Below are positions 1-6,661 of a stretch of DNA of 10,980 bases, in pieces. A model generated the notes under the pieces. It searched no databases. It was not told the DNA's origin and was given only the letters and a program-made list of their open reading frames with translations. The DNA is from an uncultured Erysipelotrichaceae bacterium (GTDB lineage: Bacteria > Bacillota_I > Bacilli_A > RF39 > UBA660): positions 1 through 10,980 of the forward strand of contig CACXEZ010000026.1 of assembly GCA_902766815.1 (NCBI GenBank), read 5' to 3'. Each line of letters opens with the position of its first letter. Within the stretch, counting starts at the first letter, position 1. The translations under genes were made by a program, and so were the position numbers.

Positions 1-41
1 GTCTAAAAACTTGACCTAAATCCAATTATTAGTTTCTATAT

Positions 42-82
42 AAAAGAGAAGAAAACTTTACTCTTCGTTTTTCTTCTCTTTT
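42..82 (-). terminator. Candidate terminator overlapping the 3' end of ssb
   Basis: On the minus strand, arm 67-82 and arm 42-56 are complementary over about 15 pairs with one bulged base, around a 10-base loop that holds the ssb stop codon. The descending arm ends in TTTT and runs into ATATA. The stem is purine/pyrimidine-rich and low in GC, so it is weaker than the other terminators here. The ascending arm is coding sequence for the Lys/Glu-rich tail of SSB. Confidence 0.45.
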
Positions 83-435
83 TTAGATTTATTATTTTTT
101 TCTTCTTTATTGTTTGGTGCTTGCGCTAAGAATGTAACTTTTTCTGCAATAATTTCAGTTTTCTTTTTTTTGCTTCCATCATCACTTTGGATTACTCTTG
201 TTTGAATTCTTCCTTTAACGCCCACCATATCTCCAGTCTGGCAGTATTCGGTAGTATTTTCTGCTACATTTGTCCATAAAGTACAATCTAAAAAATCAGT
301 TTCGTATTCTCCACTTTGATTTTTGTAATTTCTTGGAACTGCCAAGGTAACAGTCGCTGTTTTTTTACCACTTTCTGTTACTCTTAATTCTGGAGTTTTT
401 ACAATTCTACCAACTAAAACTACTTGATTGAGCAT
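58..435 (-). CDS. ssb: Single-stranded DNA-binding protein, short form without acidic tip
   Basis: This 125-aa protein binds single-stranded DNA in the cytoplasm. Residues 1-104 form the bacterial SSB OB fold: the start MLNQVVLVGRIVKTPELR, the FLDCTLW strand with Trp54 at the position of a DNA-stacking Trp in E. coli SSB, and GVKGRIQTR. Residues 105-125 are a Lys/Asn/Glu-rich tail ending KKNEE. It lacks the DDDIPF-type tip through which housekeeping SSBs recruit partner proteins, and it is shorter than the usual 160-175 aa. That fits a second SSB of the B. subtilis SsbB (competence) kind, although no competence gene is visible. The ATG follows a strong AAGGGAGG site. Unlike a classical rpsF-ssb-rpsR operon, it stands alone after the sufB terminator. 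The family is certain; the primary or secondary role is inference. Confidence 0.93.
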   Translation of the reverse strand: MLNQVVLVGRIVKTPELRVTESGKKTATVTLAVPRNYKNQSGEYETDFLDCTLWTNVAENTTEYCQTGDMVGVKGRIQTRVIQSDDGSKKKKTEIIAEKVTFLAQAPNNKEEKNNKSKKEKKNEE

Positions 436-674
436 ATTTTTCCCTCCCTTCGTGGCTTGATATTAGCATAGTTATTTAGGAAAAGGCAAATTGCAAAAAC
501 TCAATTTTATCATGATATTTTATTAGTATTCTTCTGATTTTTTTGCTTTTTCTTAATTTTAACAGTTATTAATCGGGTAAAATTTTAATTTAATGTTATG
601 ATATTACTTTTTTCTTGCGATCAATTTTGTTTTTTGGTATATTGCATTTGACAAAAATTTTACATTTTTTGTAG
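436..674. other. Intergenic region between sufB terminator and ssb
   Basis: About 240 bases of AT-rich sequence with no convincing reading frame. It must hold the ssb promoter if the sufB terminator works, but on the minus strand I find only weak candidates (for example TTGCCT and TAATAT 18 bases apart, close to the ssb Shine-Dalgarno site). No repeat or RNA structure stands out. Confidence 0.5.
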
Positions 675-701
675 AAAAAAACAATACTTTTTTAAGTATT
701 G
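675..701 (-). terminator. Rho-independent terminator of sufB
   Basis: On the minus strand a perfect 8-bp stem CAATACTT/AAGTATTG (arms 694-701 and 682-689) with a 4-base loop is followed by seven T (675-681). The stop codon (692-694) straddles the loop and the ascending arm, and the last sense codons lie in that arm. Confidence 0.85.
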
Positions 702-2002
702 CCTATATTCATTTGAAGTAGTCTATTTAGTTCTACTGCATACTCCATCGGAAGCTCTTCCCTGAATTCATTTACAAATCCTAATATAATTAATTCTTTT
801 GCTGTATCTTCGGGAATTCCTCTACTCATTAAGTAAAATAATTTATCTTCGCTGATTTTGCTTACTGTTGCTTCATGTTCTAAATGGGATGATTTATTGT
901 CTACGCTATTTGTTGGAATAGTATCACTTTTAGATAGTTTATCCATAATTAAAGTATCACATTTTACACTGGCTACCGAGTCATGCGCATTTTTGGTGAT
1001 TTTTACAGTTCCTCGATAAGTGGCATTTCCTCCGTTAGAAGCAATGGACTTTGATACAATGTTACTTTTTGTATATGGTGCTAAATGAATCATTTTAGCA
1101 CCTGTATCTTGAATTTGTCCTGAACCAGCTCCCGCTACGGTAATACATGTTCCTCTTGCATGAGAGCCATTTAAAATGCATGCTGGATATTTCATATTTG
1201 TTTTTGAGCCAACATTTCCGTCAATCCATTCCATTAATCCATTTTCTTCTACAATCGCCCTTTTTGTTACTAGATTATAAACATCACTAGACCAATTTTG
1301 AATTGTAGTATATCTACATTTTGCATTTTTTTCTACAAATATTTCTACTACAGCAGCATGTAGAGCATCTTCTGTGTAGGTGGGAGCAGTGCAACCTTCA
1401 ATATAATGTAGTTCACTATCTTCATCTACAATAATTAATGTTCTTTCAAACTGCCCCATATTTTTGCTGTTGATTCTAAAATAGCTTTGTAGAGGCCTGT
1501 CTAATTTTGTATGTGGTGGTATGTAGATGAATGTTCCTCCGCTCCAAACTGCTCCATTTAAAGCGGTAAACTTATTTTCGTCATATTTTACTAGTTTATT
1601 AAAGTACTTTTTAAAAATATCTGGATGTTTTTTTAAAGCACTATCTGTATCTAAAAAGATGACATTTTTATCACTCAATTCTTTTATCATATTATGATAA
1701 ATTACCTCACTGTCGTATTGAGCTCCCATTCCGTCTAAATATTGTTTTTCTGCTTTAATAACCCCAAGATTATCAAAAACATTTCTTACATCACAAGAGA
1801 TATTGTTCCAATTATCCGTTAATTCTTCTTCTCTGTTTTTATAGTAATTAATACTATCATAATCAATTTGTAATTTTGGTCCAAACTTTGGTTCTTCTGA
1901 TTTTTCAAAATATTCAAAAGATTTTAATCTGAAGTCTAACATCCACGATGGTTCTTCTTTAATACTAGATATGTTTTTTATATCACTCTCTGTTAATTTC
2001 AT
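692..2002 (-). CDS. sufB: SufB, Fe-S cluster scaffold subunit
   Basis: SufB is the scaffold subunit of the SUF pathway. With SufC (ATPase) and SufD it forms the cytoplasmic complex on which iron-sulfur clusters are assembled. The 436 residues cover the SufB/SufD beta-helix core: NGAVWSGGTFIYIPPHTKLD, ASNGGNATYRGTVKI, and the C-terminal block SSHLEHEATVSKISEDKLF, SRGIPEDTAKELIILGF and LPMEYAVELNRLL, which is typical of SufB and not SufD. Cys348 in SVKCDTLIMD is the likely sulfur-accepting cysteine. The protein is a little shorter than the usual ~465 aa, mainly at the N-terminus. The ATG is preceded by AAAAAGGAGA. No sufC, sufD, sufS or sufU lies in the window, and its own promoter and terminator suggest a single-gene transcript, whereas Firmicutes usually have sufB last in sufCDSUB. 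Confidence 0.96.
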   Translation of the reverse strand: MKLTESDIKNISSIKEEPSWMLDFRLKSFEYFEKSEEPKFGPKLQIDYDSINYYKNREEELTDNWNNISCDVRNVFDNLGVIKAEKQYLDGMGAQYDSEVIYHNMIKELSDKNVIFLDTDSALKKHPDIFKKYFNKLVKYDENKFTALNGAVWSGGTFIYIPPHTKLDRPLQSYFRINSKNMGQFERTLIIVDEDSELHYIEGCTAPTYTEDALHAAVVEIFVEKNAKCRYTTIQNWSSDVYNLVTKRAIVEENGLMEWIDGNVGSKTNMKYPACILNGSHARGTCITVAGAGSGQIQDTGAKMIHLAPYTKSNIVSKSIASNGGNATYRGTVKITKNAHDSVASVKCDTLIMDKLSKSDTIPTNSVDNKSSHLEHEATVSKISEDKLFYLMSRGIPEDTAKELIILGFVNEFREELPMEYAVELNRLLQMNIGNT

Positions 2003-2027
2003 TTATGTATCTCCTTTTTCGTCCCCT

Positions 2028-2036
2028 ATTGTACCA
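2028..2036 (-). promoter_or_regulatory. Candidate extended -10 promoter of sufB
   Basis: The minus strand reads TGGTACAAT: TACAAT at 2028-2033 with TG one base upstream. No good -35 is seen at 17 bases (TAGATT), as is common for extended -10 promoters. Transcription would start near 2021, giving a leader of about 18 bases that just includes the GGAG site at 2011-2014. Confidence 0.5.
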
Positions 2037-2069
2037 AAAAATTTGTGAAAAATCTATCTAAATTTTTTA

Positions 2070-3314
2070 TTATTTTATACAATATAATAGATAAGCTATG
2101 CATACAGAGAAAATGATGATGATACCAAGACCTATTAACATTTGAACAATATTTACGTATCCCGCATTATTGTTTGTTCGTACTATTGTTCTTTCTTTGT
2201 TTAATCTTTCAAAATAATTTAAATTTGTGATAATATTATTGGTTAACATGTTATAATTATTGATATCTACATTATATTTTAAGATAAGATCAATATTTTT
2301 TAAGTATTTTTCTTTGTTTTTTAATATTCCTTCTACCCTATTGCTTATTTTATCATAATAATTATAAAATAGACATTCAATCAACTCATAGCGATTACAA
2401 GTAATTCCATTGATAGATATTACATCATTGTTTTTTAGAATCGTTGGAAATACGTTGTCAAATAGTGGTGCATATGTATATCTCTTGGTGACTTTATCAC
2501 ATATTATGCCATAATCTTTAAAGTTTCTTTCACTTTGGCTGATTAGACTGTCAAATAATAACATATCAAAATATTTGGTTTCAATTTTATTAAAATCTTC
2601 TTCTAAGATGCTTGGTAGACTTTTTAAGATATTGATTCCTGAATCTATTATCAATTTATAATCTTCTTTGGTATTAGCTACCGTTAATTGTTCGGTAATT
2701 TCAAACCATTTTTCTTTTTTTAATTTTCCACTTATAATTAATTTAGAGAATCTTTTTCGTAAATTCTCTACATCGTAAAATTCATTCTCATTTACGAGAT
2801 CTCTTATGATAATAGAGTCTTTTTCTTTATTTGAATTGTAAAGCCGATATTCTTCTATGATATCAAAATTTAGTAATCTACCTATTTGACATATGGCAAT
2901 TTCAACATCATCTACTGCTGTATGTTTCTGATAACCTTTAAAACTATTTTCTACAATAACTTCAGAAGTTTCTGGATTGGTCACAGTAATTGATACTGGT
3001 TGAAGATAGATATTGCTATTTCTATCAAAAGCTGTAACATAATAGTTTTTTCCTGATTCAAGAGGAGGGGCATTATTTTGCATCTCCTTTAGTTTATGTT
3101 GATGAAGATAGAAATCACCTAAATTTTCTATTTCCACTTGTAGAGTTTCAATTGATTTAGAGGTGTTTTGATATTTTTGCAACAATTCATTAGATTCTTC
3201 AACGGTTAATCCATATTTTTTTGATACTGCGTTAATTAAATTTGTTAGGGGGTTGATGATTCCAGCATTTTCTTTTACTTTATTTTCAGTTCCACTCATA
3301 CTAAATTCGTTCAT
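2070..3314 (-). CDS. Tail-anchored protein with degenerate HipA-like kinase domain
   Basis: A 414-aa protein of unknown role. Residues 1-85 are polar and partly helical. Residues ~90-290 resemble the HipA/CtkA kinase fold: beta strands, then VEIAICQIGRLLNF (136-150), like the Glu helix of HipA-type kinases, then LLFDSLISQSERNFKDYG (252-269) and YAPLFDN (281-287). In active relatives the second block is roughly NxDRHxxN and the third supplies the metal-binding Asp. Here Asp286 is kept, but the catalytic block reads SERNFKD, with Glu for Asp, Asn for His and Asp for Asn, so activity is doubtful. Residues ~388-411 are one hydrophobic helix followed by three residues (tail anchor, N-terminus inside). 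The ATG at 3314 has AGGATAG upstream; Met6 has none. It has its own unit between the pcrA terminator and sufB. The HipA relation rests on motifs only. Confidence 0.72.
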   Translation of the reverse strand: MNEFSMSGTENKVKENAGIINPLTNLINAVSKKYGLTVEESNELLQKYQNTSKSIETLQVEIENLGDFYLHQHKLKEMQNNAPPLESGKNYYVTAFDRNSNIYLQPVSITVTNPETSEVIVENSFKGYQKHTAVDDVEIAICQIGRLLNFDIIEEYRLYNSNKEKDSIIIRDLVNENEFYDVENLRKRFSKLIISGKLKKEKWFEITEQLTVANTKEDYKLIIDSGINILKSLPSILEEDFNKIETKYFDMLLFDSLISQSERNFKDYGIICDKVTKRYTYAPLFDNVFPTILKNNDVISINGITCNRYELIECLFYNYYDKISNRVEGILKNKEKYLKNIDLILKYNVDINNYNMLTNNIITNLNYFERLNKERTIVRTNNNAGYVNIVQMLIGLGIIIIFSVCIAYLLYCIK

Positions 3315-3334
3315 ATTATCACTATCCTATTATG

Positions 3335-3343
3335 AGTATATCA
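3335..3343 (-). promoter_or_regulatory. Candidate extended -10 promoter for the HipA-like gene
   Basis: The minus strand reads TGATATACT (TATACT at 3335-3340, TG upstream). An overlapping alternative pairs TTGATA (3351-3356) with CATAAT (3329-3334) at 16 bases, but that leaves only about 8 bases of leader. Either lies immediately behind the pcrA terminator. Confidence 0.35.
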
Positions 3344-3354
3344 TTAAATTTATC

Positions 3355-3393
3355 AAAAAAAAAGAAATATTTTTCATTTTTTTTATATTTCTT
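3355..3393 (-). terminator. Rho-independent terminator of pcrA
   Basis: On the minus strand a perfect 9-bp stem AAGAAATAT/ATATTTCTT (arms 3385-3393 and 3362-3370) with a 14-base loop is followed by a T run (the run covers 3355-3363, two of which belong to the stem). It lies 7 bases after the pcrA stop codon. The stem is AT-rich but well placed. Confidence 0.75.
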
Positions 3394-3399
3394 CATTTT

Positions 3400-5496
3400 T
3401 TAACTTATTTTACTAATGCTTTTGTGATTTTTGATAAATTTTTTTATTCCTAGAGGAAATGGAAATGCTACAGTGATGATTTTATTGTCCACAGCTGTGA
3501 TGACTCCTTCTCCGTAATCATCATGTTTGATTTTATCACCTACTTGATATTCTGTATTGCTGTTTACAAACATTTTTTCTTTACTAAATTTACTTACTTT
3601 TTTTATTAGGGATGTTGTATTATTTTGTAACTCCAAGTACTTGGAATCAATTTCGTCAATAAAACGACTTGGTGGATTACTTGAAGTTTGACCGTATAGT
3701 AGTCTTTTCTTTGTATTGATAATCCATAAATCTTTTTTAGCTCTGGTAATTGCTACATAGCACAATCTTCTTTCTTCCTCAATAGAATCATTAGTTCCTT
3801 CCATAATAGAATTGTAATGAGGAAATATTCCTTCTTCCATTCCTATAATAAATACATAATCAAATTCTAGTCCTTTTACTGCGTGTACAGTCATTAGGCT
3901 GACTTTATTTGTCCCATCTGTATGTTCTGTCACATCAGAAACTAAAGATATTTCATTTAGAAAATCATCCAATGAAATTTCCCCGAATTCATTTTCATAA
4001 TTCATTGTAATGGATTTAAATTCTTCCAAGTTTTCCAATCTTATTTCATTTTCTAAGTTTTTTTCTTCTTTTAATTCTTTTCTAAGACCACTTTTATCTA
4101 ATACTTTTTCCACCATTTCTGTTAGAGATAGATTTTCACACTCTTTTGTTAGCTCAAGAATCATTTGTTTGAATGATAATTCTTTTCCTGAATCAATGGC
4201 TTCAAAAAGGGAAATATTTTTTTCTTCTGCTTTGGCGGCTAAATTACCTATTGTTACATTACCAATTCCTCTTTTTGGTACATTGATTACTCTAGTTAGA
4301 CTGATGTCATCTTTTGGATTATTAATAAGTCTTAGGTAACATAATAAATCCTTTATTTCTTTTCTGTTATAAAAGTAGAAACTACCAATGATTCGATATG
4401 GAATATTTGTTTTTAGCATTGCTTCTTCTATCGAACGAGATTGCGCATTGGTACGATATAGGATGGCAATATCATCATAATTTACTCCATTACTCATAAG
4501 ATTTTTTATTTCTTTGGTGATATATTCTCCTTCTGATTTTTCATCATCTGTTTTTATATATTTTATTTTATTTCCGATGTCATTGCCTGTCCATAAGTTT
4601 TTATCTTTTCTTAATCTATTGTGTTTAATGACACTGTTAGCAGCATTTAGAATTGTTTGAGTAGACCGATAATTTTCTTCTAGTAGGATTGTTTTACAGT
4701 CAGGGTAGTCTTTTTCAAAATTTAAAATATTTTTATAATTTGCTCCTCTGAAGGCATAAATGGCTTGATCGTTATCCCCTACAACAAAGATATTTCGATA
4801 TTTCTTACATAACATCTTACTAAAGACGTATTGAGCTTCATTTGTATCTTGATATTCGTCAATTAGTACATATTTGTACTTTTCTTGGTAGTATGTTAGA
4901 ATATTCTCACTCATATTAAATAGTTTTATAGGTAAAATTAATAAATCATCAAAGTCAACTGAATTGCCCATTTTTAATTTTTCACAATACTTTTTATATA
5001 AGGTTACAACTTTTTCATCAAATTCTATTTTTTTCATTTTTTCTGGAGTGATTAATTCATTTTTTGCTGAACTTATTTTATTTCGCATTTCTCTTGCATT
5101 ATAATACTTGGGATTCATATTTAAATCTTTCATTAGTTTTTTTACTACTGTTAGAGTATCATCACTATCTAAAATAATAAAATTTTTATCGTATCCTAAA
5201 AATTCATAGTTTTCTTTTAATATTTTTAATCCTAACGAATGAAAGGTAGATATTTGAATATAATTGGCATCTGCTCCAATTAGTTTGTATACTCTTTCTT
5301 TCATTTCTTTGGCAGCTTTATTAGTGAATGTTATGGCTAAAATGTTGGCTGGAGAGATGCCTTCTTCAATTAGATAGGCTATTCTGCTGGTTAATACTTT
5401 TGTTTTCCCTGAACCGGCTCCTGCTAGAACTAACATTGGCCCATTTTTATGAATTACTGCTTCTTGTTGACGATTGTTTAAGGTATTTATATTCAT
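3400..5496 (-). CDS. pcrA: PcrA/UvrD superfamily 1A DNA helicase
   Basis: An ATP-driven 3'-5' DNA helicase acting in repair, removal of recombinase filaments and handling of stalled polymerases. All SF1A motifs are present in the 698 aa: Q motif near NNRQ (7-10), Walker A AGAGSGKT (25-32), Ia TFTNKAAKEMKER (56-68), STFHSLG (83-89), Walker B DEYQDTN (213-219), motif III VVGDNDQAIYAFRGA (238-252), motif IV ENYRST (274-279), motif V MTVHAVKGLEF (535-545) and motif VI YVAITRAKKDLW (580-591). Motif III has YAFRGA where PcrA usually has YRWRGA. Residues 649-698 (YQVGDKIKHDDYGEGVI...) form the Tudor-like C-terminal domain that binds RNA polymerase in PcrA/UvrD. The ATG follows AAAGGAGG, which begins inside the upstream stop region (12-base gap), so it is cotranscribed with the transglutaminase-like gene and not with pcrB/ligA as in Bacillus. 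Confidence 0.97.
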   Translation of the reverse strand: MNINTLNNRQQEAVIHKNGPMLVLAGAGSGKTKVLTSRIAYLIEEGISPANILAITFTNKAAKEMKERVYKLIGADANYIQISTFHSLGLKILKENYEFLGYDKNFIILDSDDTLTVVKKLMKDLNMNPKYYNAREMRNKISSAKNELITPEKMKKIEFDEKVVTLYKKYCEKLKMGNSVDFDDLLILPIKLFNMSENILTYYQEKYKYVLIDEYQDTNEAQYVFSKMLCKKYRNIFVVGDNDQAIYAFRGANYKNILNFEKDYPDCKTILLEENYRSTQTILNAANSVIKHNRLRKDKNLWTGNDIGNKIKYIKTDDEKSEGEYITKEIKNLMSNGVNYDDIAILYRTNAQSRSIEEAMLKTNIPYRIIGSFYFYNRKEIKDLLCYLRLINNPKDDISLTRVINVPKRGIGNVTIGNLAAKAEEKNISLFEAIDSGKELSFKQMILELTKECENLSLTEMVEKVLDKSGLRKELKEEKNLENEIRLENLEEFKSITMNYENEFGEISLDDFLNEISLVSDVTEHTDGTNKVSLMTVHAVKGLEFDYVFIIGMEEGIFPHYNSIMEGTNDSIEEERRLCYVAITRAKKDLWIINTKKRLLYGQTSSNPPSRFIDEIDSKYLELQNNTTSLIKKVSKFSKEKMFVNSNTEYQVGDKIKHDDYGEGVITAVDNKIITVAFPFPLGIKKFIKNHKSISKIS

Positions 5497-5508
5497 GCTA
5501 TTCCTCCT

Positions 5509-6567
5509 TTATGATAAAGAAGATACTCCTTTTGGGGTAAGAAAAGGAACTTTTTCATTCAAATAAATTCCTATTCTTTTTTCTTCTATATTTTCTATTA
5601 TTTCATTTTCTTCTATTTCTACAAATCTATTTTTTGTGTAATTAAAACTATAATATTTACCATTATTACTAATTAGAATAAAATGCTCTTTATTAGGAAA
5701 ATTACTAATATATAAATTATAAATCTCTATATCAATATTCGGACAGTATTTGGAAAAAATTTCTTCATAAATAATTTTTAATTCTACCGGTTTTATATTT
5801 TTTATATCTATTATTCTACTCGTTGTTTCTAAAATAATTTCTACTATTTTATCATCTAAAAAATTAACATTTTGAAGAGATGCATCTATTTTATTCTCAT
5901 TATAATTATCTTTTATGTATCCGATTTTTCTATCTAGATTTATGTTGTCATTATATCCAATAAAATTTCTTGTTTTAAAAGCACTTTGAATATAAGGAAT
6001 ATCCTGAGTAATATCTACAGTGATATTTCTAGTATTGATCGTTAATAGATTTTTTAGATAACCTAATTTACTGGTTACTAATAATTGGCAATCAATATTC
6101 ATTAGATTGCATAGGTATAGATATAGTTTTGTTAAGGATATATTAGTACCTTTTCCATAGTAAACACTTCCCCATAAGTTGTTAATGGTGCTAATGTTTT
6201 TTAAACTGAAGGTTTCATTTTTGTCTGGTAATATATTAATATCATAACCAATATTTTTACCAATTGTAATATAAAGATAGCGGGCAATTTCTATGTCACT
6301 TAAATTTACATTTATCTTATTAATTATTTCTAAAATAAATAATTGTGCCTGTTTAAAAATGTCATAAGAAACGTATATATATCCATTTTTGTCGCCTATT
6401 TTTTCTGCATAAGAGTAATTTTTTCCATTTTCTATTAGATAATAAATTGCTTCTAAATCTGGGGCTTCAATATCTAAATTAATATATTTAATACTTTTAT
6501 TTTCTTTTAGTTTTTTGATATCTTCCATACTTGTTATGTTCATTATTATCTGTTTGCTATCTTTCAT
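5509..6567 (-). CDS. Transglutaminase-like protein lacking the catalytic Cys
   Basis: A 352-aa cytoplasmic-looking protein (no signal peptide, no membrane helix). Residues ~85-190 resemble the transglutaminase-like (papain-like) core: the helix DIEIARYLYITIGKNIGYD (91-109), then LWGSVYYGKGTNISLTKLYL (131-150), then LMNIDCQLL and NITVDIT (181-187). In active members the second block carries G-x-C; here the position reads G-T-N (Asn142), no His is seen before the beta strand of the VDIT block, and only Asp185 of a Cys-His-Asp triad seems kept. It is therefore probably non-enzymatic, perhaps a binding module. Residues ~240-352 match nothing I recognise and are rich in Ile, Glu and Asn. The ATG follows GGTGAT. 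It is the first gene of a unit with pcrA, so a role linked to PcrA is possible but unproven. Confidence 0.7.
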   Translation of the reverse strand: MKDSKQIIMNITSMEDIKKLKENKSIKYINLDIEAPDLEAIYYLIENGKNYSYAEKIGDKNGYIYVSYDIFKQAQLFILEIINKINVNLSDIEIARYLYITIGKNIGYDINILPDKNETFSLKNISTINNLWGSVYYGKGTNISLTKLYLYLCNLMNIDCQLLVTSKLGYLKNLLTINTRNITVDITQDIPYIQSAFKTRNFIGYNDNINLDRKIGYIKDNYNENKIDASLQNVNFLDDKIVEIILETTSRIIDIKNIKPVELKIIYEEIFSKYCPNIDIEIYNLYISNFPNKEHFILISNNGKYYSFNYTKNRFVEIEENEIIENIEEKRIGIYLNEKVPFLTPKGVSSLS

Positions 6568-6576
6568 ATTATCACC

Positions 6577-6612
6577 ATTATAATTATATTATAGGACAAA
6601 TAAAAATGTAAA
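6577..6612 (-). promoter_or_regulatory. Candidate promoter of the transglutaminase-like/pcrA unit
   Basis: The minus strand has three overlapping or abutting TATAAT hexamers (6588-6593, 6583-6588, 6577-6582). TTTACA at 6607-6612 lies 18 bases before the middle one. That TTTACA is part of the descending arm of the preceding terminator. The leader would be only about 10-14 bases, barely clearing the GGTGAT site at 6571-6576, so the exact hexamer in use is uncertain. Confidence 0.5.
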
Positions 6613-6635
6613 CACAATTATACTTTGTGTTTACA
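6602..6635 (-). terminator. Rho-independent terminator of the coiled-coil gene unit
   Basis: On the minus strand a perfect 11-bp stem TGTAAACACAA/TTGTGTTTACA (arms 6625-6635 and 6607-6617) with a 7-base loop is followed by TTTTTATTTG. It ends the three-gene unit starting at 8724. Confidence 0.88.
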
Positions 6636-6661
6636 AATTCCTTTAGAGTAAGAGTTTTTTA

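Noticed and set aside
648..676. Plus-strand TTGACA as a promoter -35
   Set aside because: No -10 hexamer follows at 16-18 bases and no plus-strand gene lies downstream.
2038..2066. AT-only hairpin (AAAAAATTT/AAATTTTTT) as terminator of the HipA-like gene
   Set aside because: It has no GC pair, a 15-base loop, and no T run beyond the stem; read-through into sufB cannot be excluded.
2070..3314. HipBA toxin-antitoxin system
   Set aside because: There is no HipB-like DNA-binding partner beside it, the catalytic block is changed, and the protein is membrane anchored.
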